In this document: piece after piece, positions 10,987 through 19,598 of the stretch
Numbering within the stretch: position 1 is the first letter of the stretch
How the letters are laid out: each line of letters starts with the position of its first letter
Assembly (NCBI RefSeq): GCF_013410345.1
Contig: NZ_JACCFJ010000001.1
Location: 5,007,001-5,071,000 of the forward strand
Origin: Saccharopolyspora hordei
Lineage (GTDB): Bacteria; Actinomycetota; Actinomycetes; Mycobacteriales; Pseudonocardiaceae
DNA length: 64,000 bases
Reading direction: 5' to 3'
The notes under the pieces: model-generated
Seen by the model: only the letters and a program-made list of their open reading frames with translations
Told to the model about the DNA's origin: nothing
Databases searched by the model: none
Position numbers and translations under genes: made by a program

Positions 10987-13900
10987 ATGGCCGGCTTCAC
11001 GCTGGACGACCGCTACCTCCGGGACGCGGGCACGGTCTACGTGACCGGAGTGCAGGCGCTGGTGCGGATGCTGTTCGACCGCGTCCGGCTGGACCGTCGC
11101 GCGGGCGCGCGCACCTCGGTGTTCGTCTCCGGCTACGAGGGCTCCCCGCTGGCCGGGTTCGACCTGGAGCTGGCCCGGCGCGCGAAGCTCCTGGCCGAGC
11201 ACGACGTGGTCCACCAGCCCGGCCTGAACGAGGAGCTGGCCGCGACCTCCGTGCTGGGCAGCCAGCTCGCCGACCGCCTCGGCACCCAGCGCCCGGACGG
11301 CGTGCTCGGCGTCTGGTACGGCAAGGCGCCCGGCCTGGACCGCGCCGGTGACGCCCTGCGGCACGCCAACATGGCCGGGACGCACCCCCGCGGCGGCGCG
11401 GTCGCGCTGGTCGGCGACGACCCGAACGCCAAGTCCTCCACCGTCCCCGCCGCCTCCGAGGCCGCCCTGGCCGACCTGCACATCCCGACGTTCTTCCCCG
11501 CGGACTCGCAGGACCTGCTCGACTTCGGGCGGCACGCGGTCGAGCTGTCGCGCGCCAGCGGCCTGTGGTCGGCGCTGAAGGTGGTCGCCAACGTCGCGGA
11601 CGCGGCCGGGACCGCGACCGTCACCCCGGACTGGGCCCCGCCGGAGATGCGCGCGGAGGCCTACTCGCACCGGCCCAGCGCCCGGCTGCTCGGCGCGGAG
11701 CTCGCCGGGCTGGAGAACAGCCTGTACAACGTGCGGATCCCGCTGGCGCTGGAGTACCTGCGGGCCAGCGGCGTCAACCAGGTCGTCCGGTCCGGCCGCG
11801 CGGACCGGATCGGCATCGTCACCGCGGGCAAGTCCTACCTGGACCTCCGGCAGGCGCTGCGCGTCCTCGGCCTGGAGGAGGCCGACCTCGAGCGCTACGG
11901 CATCCGGCTGCTCAAGCTCGGCGCGATCCACCCGCTGGAGCCCGGCATCGTCCGGGAGTTCGCCGCGGGGCTGACCGAGATCGTGGTGGTCGAGGAGAAG
12001 CGGGCGTTCCTGGAACCGGCGATCAAGGAGGTCCTCTACGGCCTCCCGGACGCCCCGCAGGTGCACGGCAAGAAGACCCCCGACGGCCGCACGCTGTTCA
12101 CCGAGCTCGGCGAGCTGGACCCGGACCGGATCGCCCGCGGCCTGGCCGACCGGCTCACCGCGCACGGCGAGGTCCCGCAGGTCGAGGCCTGGCGCCGGCG
12201 GCGCCGGCGCGAGCGGATCTCCGTGCCGCTGCTGGCCCGCACCCCGTACTTCTGCTCGGGGTGCCCGCACAACTCCTCAACCAAGGTGCCGGACGGGACC
12301 GTGGTGGGCGCGGGCATCGGCTGCCACACGATGGCGCTGTTCATGGACCCCGAGCAGGTCGGCGACGTCGTCGGCATCACGCAGATGGGCGGCGAGGGCG
12401 CGCAGTGGATCGGCATGGCGCCGTTCGTCAGCACCGAGCACTTCGTGCAGAACATCGGGGACGGCACCTTCACCCACTCCGGCAGCCTGGCCATCCGCGC
12501 CGCGGTCGCGGCGGGCGTCAACGTCACCTACAAGCTGCTGCACAACTCGGCGGTGGCGATGACCGGCGGCCAGGACGCGGTCGGGGCGCTGCCGGTCGGC
12601 AAGATCGCCGAGATGCTGCTGCTGGAAGGGGTGTCGAAGGTCGTCGTCACCAGCGACGCGCCGGAGCGGTTGCGCGGCCGGCTGCCCCGCGGCGTGACCG
12701 TCCGGCACCGCGACGAACTCCTGGACGCGCAAGCCGAACTGGCCGCCGTCCCGGGCGTCACGGTGCTCATCCACGACCAGGAGTGCGCGGCGGAGAAGCG
12801 CCGCAAGCGCCGTCGCGGCAAGCAGCCGACCCCGGCGACGAAGGTGATGATCAACGAGCGGGTGTGCGAGGGCTGCGGCGACTGCGGCGCGAAGTCCAAC
12901 TGCCTGTCGGTGCAGCCGGTGGCCACCGAGTTCGGTCGCAAGACCCGCATCCACCAGTCGTCCTGCAACGTCGACTACTCCTGCCTGGCCGGGGACTGCC
13001 CGTCGTTCCTGACCGTGGTGCCCAGCGGTCGCCGCCCGCACCGCCAGGTGAGCCCGCTGCCGGCGTCCGCGCTGCCCGAACCGGAGCGCGGCGACGGCGA
13101 CTTCACCGTCCGCATCACCGGCATCGGCGGCACCGGCGTGGTCACGGTGACGCAGGTGCTGGCCACCGCCGCGGTGATCGACGGCCGCCAGGTGCGCACC
13201 CTGGACCAGATCGGGCTGGCGCAGAAGGGCGGCGCGGTGGTCTCCGACCTCAAGATCACCTCGGAGCCGGTGGCGCAGGCGCCGAAGCTGGCCGCCGGTG
13301 AGTGCGACGTCTACCTGGGCTGCGACCTGCTGGTGGCCGCCGACCCGACGCACCTGGCCGCGGCCGACCCGGAGCGGACCACCGCGGTGGTGTCCACCAC
13401 CGAGGTGCCGACCGGCCGGATGGTGGTGGACACCGAGGTCGCGTTCCCGGCCCAGGAGGGCATCCGCTCCGCGCTCGACGAGGCCACCGCGCGCGCCGTC
13501 TACCTGGACGCCCGCGGGCTGGCGGAGCAGCTGTTCGACGACGACCAGTTCGCCAACGTCCTCCAGCTCGGCGCCGCCTACCAGGCCGGTGCGCTGCAGC
13601 TGTCGGCCGAGGCCATCGAGCAGGCGATCGAGCTCAACGGCGCCGCGGTGGAGGCCAACGTCCAGGCGTTCCGCCGCGGGCGCCAGGCCGTCGCCGACCC
13701 GGAGGCGCTGCGCGCCGAGATCACCCCGGCCCCGGCCGAGCCGCCGGCGCCGAGCCCGGCCGCGCAGCGGGTGCGGGCCCTAGTCGCCGCCGAGGAGGGC
13801 TCGGAGCTGGCGCGGCTGCTGGACGTCCGCATCCCGGACCTCGTGGACTACCAGGACGAGGCCTACGCCCGCAGCTACGCGGAGTTCGTCGAGCGGGTCC

Positions 13901-14412
13901 GGCGCCGGAGCTCGGCGGAGGTGGCCGAGGCGGTCGCCCGCAACCTGCACAAGCTGATGGCCTACAAGGACGAGTACGAGGTGGCCCGGCTGTCGCTGGA
14001 CGAACGCCTGCAGGCCGAGCTGGAGGCCCAGTTCGGCGAGGGCTCCCGGTTCGCGTTCCAGCTGCACCCGCCGGTGCTGCGCGCGCTGGGCATGAAGCGC
14101 AAGATCAGCCTGGGTCCGTGGTTCCGCCACGTCTTCCGGCTGCTGCGCGCGATGCGCAAGCTGCGCGGCACCCGCCTGGACCCCTTCGGCCGCGCCCGGG
14201 TGCGCCGAGTGGAGCGCGAGCTGGTGCAGCAGTACCGCGAGGTCGTCGAGCAGGCGCTGGAGAGCGACCACCCGGCGCTGCGGGAGCTGGCCGAGCTTCC
14301 GGACATGGTCCGCGGCTACGAGGACGTCAAGCTGGCCACCGTCGAGGCCTACCGCGCGAAGCAGCAGGAGCTGCTCGCCTCCCGGGACGCCGCACCGGTC
14401 GGCGCGGCCTGA
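10987..14412 (+). CDS. fused indolepyruvate ferredoxin oxidoreductase
   Basis: 1141 aa, the length of the aerobic fused IorA/IorB family. It oxidatively decarboxylates aryl or branched 2-oxo acids to acyl-CoA. It has an N-terminal pyrimidine-binding domain (SGYEGSPLAGFD), a TPP domain with FCSGCPHNSSTKVP and GAGIGCHTM, a cysteine-rich iron-sulfur segment (CEGCGDCGAKSNCLSVQ then CNVDYSCLAGDCPSF), and a C-terminal gamma domain with GIGGTGVVTVTQVLA and LDQIGLAQKGGAVVSDLKI. The ATG at 10987 has AAGGAG 8 nt upstream. It is transcribed divergently from an Lrp-type regulator, pointing to aromatic or branched-chain amino acid catabolism. Confidence 0.9.
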   Translation: MAGFTLDDRYLRDAGTVYVTGVQALVRMLFDRVRLDRRAGARTSVFVSGYEGSPLAGFDLELARRAKLLAEHDVVHQPGLNEELAATSVLGSQLADRLGTQRPDGVLGVWYGKAPGLDRAGDALRHANMAGTHPRGGAVALVGDDPNAKSSTVPAASEAALADLHIPTFFPADSQDLLDFGRHAVELSRASGLWSALKVVANVADAAGTATVTPDWAPPEMRAEAYSHRPSARLLGAELAGLENSLYNVRIPLALEYLRASGVNQVVRSGRADRIGIVTAGKSYLDLRQALRVLGLEEADLERYGIRLLKLGAIHPLEPGIVREFAAGLTEIVVVEEKRAFLEPAIKEVLYGLPDAPQVHGKKTPDGRTLFTELGELDPDRIARGLADRLTAHGEVPQVEAWRRRRRRERISVPLLARTPYFCSGCPHNSSTKVPDGTVVGAGIGCHTMALFMDPEQVGDVVGITQMGGEGAQWIGMAPFVSTEHFVQNIGDGTFTHSGSLAIRAAVAAGVNVTYKLLHNSAVAMTGGQDAVGALPVGKIAEMLLLEGVSKVVVTSDAPERLRGRLPRGVTVRHRDELLDAQAELAAVPGVTVLIHDQECAAEKRRKRRRGKQPTPATKVMINERVCEGCGDCGAKSNCLSVQPVATEFGRKTRIHQSSCNVDYSCLAGDCPSFLTVVPSGRRPHRQVSPLPASALPEPERGDGDFTVRITGIGGTGVVTVTQVLATAAVIDGRQVRTLDQIGLAQKGGAVVSDLKITSEPVAQAPKLAAGECDVYLGCDLLVAADPTHLAAADPERTTAVVSTTEVPTGRMVVDTEVAFPAQEGIRSALDEATARAVYLDARGLAEQLFDDDQFANVLQLGAAYQAGALQLSAEAIEQAIELNGAAVEANVQAFRRGRQAVADPEALRAEITPAPAEPPAPSPAAQRVRALVAAEEGSELARLLDVRIPDLVDYQDEAYARSYAEFVERVRRRSSAEVAEAVARNLHKLMAYKDEYEVARLSLDERLQAELEAQFGEGSRFAFQLHPPVLRALGMKRKISLGPWFRHVFRLLRAMRKLRGTRLDPFGRARVRRVERELVQQYREVVEQALESDHPALRELAELPDMVRGYEDVKLATVEAYRAKQQELLASRDAAPVGAA

Positions 14413-14425
14413 GCCCTGGGGGTGT

Positions 14426-14462
14426 GCGGCCCCGGCGTGCCCGCCCGGGACGCCGGGGCCGC
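14426..14462. terminator. bidirectional terminator
   Basis: A 13-bp perfect stem, GCGGCCCCGGCGT (14426-14438) with ACGCCGGGGCCGC (14450-14462), sits between two convergent genes. Confidence 0.75.
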
Positions 14463-14481
14463 GCCGTGCGACCGGGATCGG

Positions 14482-14931
14482 TCAGCTCGGTCGCCGCACC
14501 TCGAGCACCTCGACCGCGGCTTCCCCGTCCGGCGTCGGGTAGTGGACGGTCTCGCCCGGTTTGCCGCGCGACAGCGCCATCCCCAGCGGGCTGTCGGAGG
14601 TGACCGTGATGTCCTCCTCGCCGGCCCGGGTCTGCTCGGGGATCGCCACGAGCTTGTAGGTCTGCTCCGACCCGTCGGCCTCCCGCACCACGACCTCGGT
14701 GCCCGGCGCCAGGCCCTGCACGTCGATGCCCGCCATCAGGTCCTCGAGCGCGGCGATGCGGTCGTCGATCGCGGCGACCTCGTCCCCGCCCTGCAGCTCC
14801 TGCGAGGCGTCGGCGCTGTCACCCGGCCCCGAGCTCTGCACCATCTCGTCGACCAGCCGCTTCCGCCGCGCGCGCAGCGAGCGGATCTCCTCCGCCAAGC
14901 GCGCCCGGGTGTCCGGGTCCGCACCAGCCAT
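14482..14931 (-). CDS. GreA/GreB-family (Rnk-like) protein
   Basis: 149 aa. An N-terminal charged coiled coil (about 5-60: RARLAEEIRSLRARRKRLVDE) precedes a C-terminal Gre/Rnk FKBP-like domain with DITVTSDSPLGMALSRGKPG and a pattern close to GreA. The coiled coil is shorter than in GreA and lacks the usual DE tip pair, so transcript-cleavage activity is doubtful. It may be an RNA-polymerase secondary-channel regulator or nucleoside-diphosphate-kinase-regulator homologue. The ATG at 14931 has GGAGGAG upstream. The next gene on the same strand starts 798 bases upstream, so an operon is possible but not shown. Confidence 0.8.
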   Translation of the reverse strand: MAGADPDTRARLAEEIRSLRARRKRLVDEMVQSSGPGDSADASQELQGGDEVAAIDDRIAALEDLMAGIDVQGLAPGTEVVVREADGSEQTYKLVAIPEQTRAGEEDITVTSDSPLGMALSRGKPGETVHYPTPDGEAAVEVLEVRRPS

Positions 14932-15006
14932 CGCCGCTCCTCCCCCGTGGAGCCGTTCCCGCAGCTGATGCTCGGCTCCGGGACCCGCGGGCACAACTCG
15001 ACCTTG

Positions 15007-15729
15007 TCACTGCGCGGCGCCGCCGGTGATCTCGGCCAGCGCCGCGGTGATGTTCTGCTCGGCGGCCCCCTTCTCGACGCCCAGGCCGGAGAGCAGCCCG
15101 GTCCCGGCCTCGTGCTCCAGCAGCGCCAGCAGGACGTGCTCGGTGCCGATGTGGTTGTGCCCGAGCCGCAGCGCTTCCCGGAAGGTCAGCTCCAGCACCT
15201 TCTTGGCGTCGGCGTCGAACGGGATCAGGTGCGGCACCTCGTCGACGGCGGCGGGCAGCGCCGCCACGGCCGCCTCCCGCACGGCGTCCAGCGAGACGCC
15301 CTGCGCGGTGATGGCCTTGGCGCCCAGCCCGTCGGCCTCCCGGAGCAGCCCGAGGACCAGGTGCTCCGTCCCGATCTCGGCGTTCCCCGCCTTCCGGGCC
15401 TCCTCCTGGGAGACCACGACGACGTTGCGGGCGCGGGTCGTGAACCTGCTGAAGCCCTGGCTCGGGTCCAGGTCGGGCGTCTTGGGCACGAAGCGCTTCT
15501 GCGCCGCCTGCTTGGTCACGCCCATGCTCTTGCCGATCTCGGTCCAGGACGCCCCGGACCGCCGGGCCTGGTCGACGAAGTGGCCGATCAGGTGGTCGGC
15601 GACCTCCCCCAGGTGTTCCCCGGCGACGACGGCGCTGGACAACTGCTCCAGCTCGTCGTCGTGCACCTTCTTGATCGCCGCGATCAACTCGTCCAACGAC
15701 ACGTGGTCGGAGATCCTCACCTCGTTCAT
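15007..15729 (-). CDS. HTH/Clp-N-domain protein, likely autoregulated
   Basis: 240 aa. The N-terminal part contains an HTH (ASWTEIGKSMGVTKQAAQKR, about 60-80). The C-terminal part has two Clp N-repeats (EEARKAGNAEIGTEHLVLGLL and FREALRLGHNHIGTEHVLLALL, each split from longer helices), as in ClpA/ClpC N-domains but with no AAA module. Such proteins may bind ClpP-complex substrates or DNA. The start is taken as the ATG at 15729 because a TTGACG-17-TATGGT promoter places +1 on or beside that ATG (leaderless); an in-frame ATG 12 bases upstream lies inside the -10. A perfect palindrome spans the -10. Confidence 0.8.
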   Translation of the reverse strand: MNEVRISDHVSLDELIAAIKKVHDDELEQLSSAVVAGEHLGEVADHLIGHFVDQARRSGASWTEIGKSMGVTKQAAQKRFVPKTPDLDPSQGFSRFTTRARNVVVVSQEEARKAGNAEIGTEHLVLGLLREADGLGAKAITAQGVSLDAVREAAVAALPAAVDEVPHLIPFDADAKKVLELTFREALRLGHNHIGTEHVLLALLEHEAGTGLLSGLGVEKGAAEQNITAALAEITGGAAQ

Positions 15730-15731
15730 GG

Positions 15732-15779
15732 CGTCAACCATAGGTTGACGACGCTTGAGCGTCAACGGCGGGTTGACGG
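15732..15779 (-). promoter_or_regulatory. promoter embedded in repeated TTGACG operator sites
   Basis: On the minus strand -35 TTGACG (15765-15760) and -10 TATGGT (15742-15737) are 17 bases apart. CGTCAACC-ATA-GGTTGACG (15732-15750) is a perfect palindrome covering the -10. Two further half-sites (CGTCAAC 15760-15766, GGTTGACG 15771-15778) follow upstream. A repressor bound here would block the polymerase; the HTH protein itself is the obvious candidate. Confidence 0.65.
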
Positions 15780-15841
15780 ATGTCTGTGGTCGAACTCCGC
15801 CGGCTCGACGGAGCACGTGCCTCCTGACCGTGAAGGCGGAC

Positions 15842-16017
15842 GCGAGCACCCCGGTTCGACGCCGTCCAGGCGCGGACCGCTCGCAGCTCGAAACCGCAGG
15901 TCAGGACGCTGAGGCGAACAGGTAAGACCATGCGGGGCCCATGCGAGCGATCACAGATCGGACCCGCTCGCGACGATCTGTGAAACCCCAGGTCAGTGCC
16001 CTCAGAAAACGCCTGCC
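15842..16017 (+). other. CRISPR leader-like region A
   Basis: 176 bases directly before the first repeat of array A. Its reverse complement aligns with 21216-21393 with only one short (2-base) length difference. Identical blocks include CGCCTGCC next to the first repeat, ACCCGCTCGCGACGATCT, GAGCGATCA, CGAACA/GTAAGA and GCGAGCACCCCGGTTC. Conservation at two arrays immediately before the first repeat is what leaders show. Confidence 0.6.
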
Positions 16018-16265
16018 CTGTCACCGGCCACCAGCCCCGGTCCCCATTGAGGCCCGATGAGCAGTTCGCTGTAGTCGCGGTAGCGCCTGCCCTGTCACCG
16101 GCCACCAGCGCCGGCCCCCATTGAGGCCCGACGGCTCGTCCGGATACGGCGTGCCGCGCTCGATGAACTGTCACCGGCCACCAGCGCCGGTCCCCATCGA
16201 GGCTCGTCGCGTCGGAGCGCCTTGAGTGCGGAGTCGAGCTGTCACCGGCCACCAGTGCCGGCTCC
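16018..16265 (+). CRISPR. short degenerate CRISPR array A (4 repeats)
   Basis: Repeats of 36 bases begin at 16018, 16092, 16168 and 16239. The consensus starts CTGTCACCGGCCACCAG and ends GTCCCCATTGAGGC, with an internal ACCGGC/GCCGGT hairpin. Three unrelated spacers are 38, 40 and 35 bases. The ATTGAGGC end resembles the ATTGAA(A/G)C ends of many type I and III repeats. The fourth repeat loses its 3' end and abuts the stop of the next gene, as for a trailer-end repeat. No cas gene is in the window. The array reads left to right from the leader. Confidence 0.7.
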
Positions 16266-16589
16266 CTACGCCTCCCGCCCGGTGCCGAGCCTGCGGCGGA
16301 GCTCGCGGGCGAAGGCCAGCGCCGCCGGGTCGAGCCGGTCGGCGCGGGCCGCGGACCGCAGCCACTCGGCCAGTGGCGCGGCCAGGGCCGGTGAGAGCGC
16401 GGCGATCCAGCGGGCGGTGCCGGCGCGGGCTTCCGCGACGTGCTCGGTCGCGCCCTCGCCGACGTGCGCGATGACCTCCGGGCGCGTGGCCAGCAGTCCG
16501 CCCACGCGCCAGTCGCCGCCCGTCGTCACCGCCGCGAGCCGCGCCAGCTCGTCGGCCGCCGCCTCCACCTCGTACCGCTCCTCGACCAC
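16266..16589 (-). CDS. small hypothetical protein
   Basis: 107 aa from a GTG at 16589; its TAG stop touches the last repeat of CRISPR array A. The protein is Ala/Arg/Glu-rich and helical (DELARLAAVTTGGDWRVGG, HVGEGATEHVAEARAGTARW). It has no signal peptide or membrane helix. It lies 7 bases after the epimerase-like gene and on the same strand, so it is probably co-transcribed with it. I do not recognise a family. Confidence 0.55.
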   Translation of the reverse strand: MVEERYEVEAAADELARLAAVTTGGDWRVGGLLATRPEVIAHVGEGATEHVAEARAGTARWIAALSPALAAPLAEWLRSAARADRLDPAALAFARELRRRLGTGREA

Positions 16590-16596
16590 GCGCCCA

Positions 16597-18111
16597 TCAT
16601 CCCGGAGCCGCCCGGCCGCGGAACCGCACCACCCGGCTCCGCGTCCCGCCCCGCCCGGTCGCCGCGCTGACGATGCGGCGCGCCATGCCGCCGAAGACCA
16701 GCCCGTGGAAGGGCGCCACCGCCCACCAGTACAGGTGGCCGAGCAGGCCGCGCGGGATGAACACCGCGCACTGCCGGTAGCGCGTGCCCTGACCGGCGGG
16801 CGCCACCGACAGCTCCAGCCACGCCCGCCCCGGCACCTTCATCTCCGCCCGCAGCCGGAGGAACCGGCCCTCCTCCAGGTCCTCCACGCGCCACCAGTCC
16901 AGCGCGTCGCCGGTGCGCAGGCGCTCCGGGTCCCGCCGCCCGCGGCGCAAGCCCACACCGCCGAGCAACCGGTCGATCCAGCCGCGCACCGCCCACAGCA
17001 GCGGGAACGAGTACCAGCCGTTGCGCCCGCCGATGCGCTCCACCACGCGCCAGACCGCGGCCGGCGACGCGGTGGTGAGGCGTTCGCGCTCGTCGCGGTA
17101 GACGGTGCCGCCGGACCAGCCGGGGTCGGACGGCAGCGGGTCCCACGGGGCGTCGACCGGGGAGGCGTCGGACCACCGCGTCTCCACCTCGCCGTGCTGG
17201 ATCTTGCCCAGTGCCAGCGCCACCGCGTCGGCGAACCGGGTCAGCCCGCCCTCCGGGCGCGGCAGGTGGTCGTCGATGTCGTGCTCGGCGCAGACGGCCT
17301 CGTGGATCAAGGACTCGATGAGCGGCGCCCCGATGCTGCGCGGCACCGGGGTCACGATGCCGATCCACAGCGAGCTGAGCTTCGGCGACAGCACCCGGAC
17401 CGGCATCATCAGCCGGCGCTTCAGCCCGGCCACCGCCGCGTAGGTGCGCATCATGTCCGCGTAGGTCAGCACGTCCGGGCCGCCGATGTCGAAGGACCGG
17501 TTGACCTCGGGCGGCAGGTCCGCCGCGGCGACCAGGTAGTGCAGCACGTCCCGGACCGCGATCGGCTGGACCCGGTTGGTGACCCAGCGGGGCGTGACCA
17601 TCACCGGCAGGTGCTCGGTGAGGTAGCGCAGCATCTCGAAGCTGGCCGAGCCGGAGCCGATGATGACCGCCGCCTGCAGCACCGCGGTGGGCACCCCGCT
17701 ACGCAGCAGCTGCTCCCCGACCTCGGCCCGCGACCGCAGGTGCTCGGACAGCTGCCCTGGCGGGTGCACGCCGCCGAGGTAGACGATCCGCGACACCCCG
17801 GCCTGCTGCGCGGCCCGCCCGGCGATGTCCGCGGCCCGCCGGTCGAGGTCGCCGAAACCCTTCTGCTGCAGGGAGTGCACCAGGAAGTACAGGACGTCCG
17901 CGCCCTCGCACGCCGCGCGCACCGCCTCCTCGTCCAGCAGGTCGCCGCGCACCACCTCCACCTGGTCGCGCCACGGGACGTCGCGCAGCTTCTCCGGCGT
18001 CCGCACCAGGCACCGCACCCGGTGGCCGCCGGCGAGCAGGCGCGGCACGAGCCTCCCGCCCACGTAGCCGGTGGCCCCGGTGACCAGGCACAACGATCCG
18101 CCGCTTCCCAT
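16597..18111 (-). CDS. NAD(P)-binding epimerase-like protein with C-terminal DUF2867
   Basis: 504 aa. An extended short-chain dehydrogenase fold with TGATGYVGGRLVPRLL at the N-terminus binds NAD(P); the middle has LGGVHPPG and IGGPDVLTYADMM. The C-terminal third (about 345-495) is a DUF2867-type domain (WYSFPLLWAVRGWIDRLLGG, GLLGHLYWWAVAPFH). This two-domain arrangement is common in actinobacteria near photolyase genes. The ATG at 18111 was preferred over one 33 bases upstream because it directly precedes the Rossmann motif. It diverges from the photolyase with 116 bases between the starts. The substrate is unknown. Confidence 0.8.
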   Translation of the reverse strand: MGSGGSLCLVTGATGYVGGRLVPRLLAGGHRVRCLVRTPEKLRDVPWRDQVEVVRGDLLDEEAVRAACEGADVLYFLVHSLQQKGFGDLDRRAADIAGRAAQQAGVSRIVYLGGVHPPGQLSEHLRSRAEVGEQLLRSGVPTAVLQAAVIIGSGSASFEMLRYLTEHLPVMVTPRWVTNRVQPIAVRDVLHYLVAAADLPPEVNRSFDIGGPDVLTYADMMRTYAAVAGLKRRLMMPVRVLSPKLSSLWIGIVTPVPRSIGAPLIESLIHEAVCAEHDIDDHLPRPEGGLTRFADAVALALGKIQHGEVETRWSDASPVDAPWDPLPSDPGWSGGTVYRDERERLTTASPAAVWRVVERIGGRNGWYSFPLLWAVRGWIDRLLGGVGLRRGRRDPERLRTGDALDWWRVEDLEEGRFLRLRAEMKVPGRAWLELSVAPAGQGTRYRQCAVFIPRGLLGHLYWWAVAPFHGLVFGGMARRIVSAATGRGGTRSRVVRFRGRAAPG

Positions 18112-18227
18112 CCGCTCTCGGGTACCCGCGCCCCGCGCGGCCATGCCGGGCGGGCTCGCGCGAACCGGTGACCTCGCTCGGGCGTTGTTAACCTGGCTGG
18201 ATCCGGTGGGAAGCGAGGTCGAGGCCC

Positions 18228-19598
18228 ATGCGCACCGCGATCTGCCTGTTCACCCGGAACCTGCGGGTGCACGACAACCCGGTCCTGCGGCACGCGGCAC
18301 GCGCGGACCGCGTCGTCCCGGTGTTCGTGTTCGACGAGGGCGTGATCCGCAGCGACTACATGCGTCCGAACAGGACGGCCTTCCTGCTGGACTGCCTCCG
18401 CGACCTCAAGCACGCGCTCAGCGAGCTCGGCGCCGGGCTGGTGGTGCGCACCGGCAACCCCGCGGCCGAGGTGACGCGACTGGCCGACGAGGTCGACGCG
18501 AGCGAGGTCCACATCGCCGCCGACGTCACCGGCTTCGCGCACGCCCGCGAGGACTCCCTGCGCAAGGCCCTGGACGCGCGCGACCGCACGCTCGTCGTGC
18601 ACGACGCGGTGGTGACTGCGCACGCCCCGGGCCACCTCGTGCCGACCGGCAACGACCACTTCGCCGTGTTCAGCCCGTACTTCCGCCGCTGGGCGGAGAC
18701 GCCGCTGCGGCGCACCGTGGACGTGCCGGAGTCGCTGCGCATGCCCAAGGTGCGGGTGGGCAAGCTGCCGTCCCGCTCGGAGCTGTGCCCCGGCGAGACC
18801 TCACCGGACATCGCCAAGGGCGGGGAGTCGAGGGCCCGGGAGCTCGTCGACGAGTGGTTCGACGACGGCATCGCCGGTTACGACTCGGGGAACGACGACC
18901 TCGCCGCCGACGCGACGTCCCGCCTGTCCCCGTACCTGCACTTCGGCTGCCTGTCCCCGGTGGAGCTCGTCGAGCGCGCCGGGAACAGCGAGCCCGAGCG
19001 CGCGTTCGTCCGGCAGCTCGCCTGGCGGGACTTCCACCACCAGGTGCTGGCCGCCCGTCCCCGGGCCGCCCAGCACGACTACCGCCCGCGGGGCGATCGG
19101 TGGCGCGAGGACGAGGAGTCGTTCCGGGCGTGGTGCGAGGGCCGCACCGGCATCCCCATCGTCGACGCCGGCATGCGCCAGCTCGCCCGGGAGGGCTGGA
19201 TGCACAACCGCACCCGGATGATCACGTCGAGCTTCCTGACCAAGACCCTGGGCATCGACTGGCGCCTCGGCGCCCGGTACTTCCTCGACCTGCTCGTGGA
19301 CGGCGACATCGCCAACAACAACATGAACTGGCAGTGGACGGCGGGGACCGGCACCGACACCCGCCCCTACCGGGTGCTCAACCCGATCCGCCAGGCCGAG
19401 CGGTACGACCCGAACGGCGACTACGTCCGCCGCTACGTGCCGGAGCTCAAGGAGCTCCCGGCGAAGGCGCTGCACGACCCGCGCCGCATCGACCCCGAGG
19501 ACCTCGAGCGGCTCGGCTACCCGGCCCCGCTCGTCGACGTCGACGCGGCCAACGCGCGGTTCCGCGCGGCCAAGGTCGGCACGTCGCGGGTCAGTTGA
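18228..19598 (+). CDS. phr: deoxyribodipyrimidine photolyase
   Basis: 456 aa, normal for a class I CPD photolyase, which repairs UV dimers with visible light and FADH-. The N-terminal antenna Rossmann domain starts MRTAICLFTRNLRVHDNP. The C-terminal FAD domain has SRLSPYLHFGCLSP, LAWRDFHHQ, GMRQLAREGWMHNRTRMI, and NNNMNWQWTAGTGTD with the tryptophans of the electron-transfer path. The ATG start follows GAGGTCGAGG. Its stop overlaps the convergent tspO stop by 8 bases. Confidence 0.93.
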   Translation: MRTAICLFTRNLRVHDNPVLRHAARADRVVPVFVFDEGVIRSDYMRPNRTAFLLDCLRDLKHALSELGAGLVVRTGNPAAEVTRLADEVDASEVHIAADVTGFAHAREDSLRKALDARDRTLVVHDAVVTAHAPGHLVPTGNDHFAVFSPYFRRWAETPLRRTVDVPESLRMPKVRVGKLPSRSELCPGETSPDIAKGGESRARELVDEWFDDGIAGYDSGNDDLAADATSRLSPYLHFGCLSPVELVERAGNSEPERAFVRQLAWRDFHHQVLAARPRAAQHDYRPRGDRWREDEESFRAWCEGRTGIPIVDAGMRQLAREGWMHNRTRMITSSFLTKTLGIDWRLGARYFLDLLVDGDIANNNMNWQWTAGTGTDTRPYRVLNPIRQAERYDPNGDYVRRYVPELKELPAKALHDPRRIDPEDLERLGYPAPLVDVDAANARFRAAKVGTSRVS

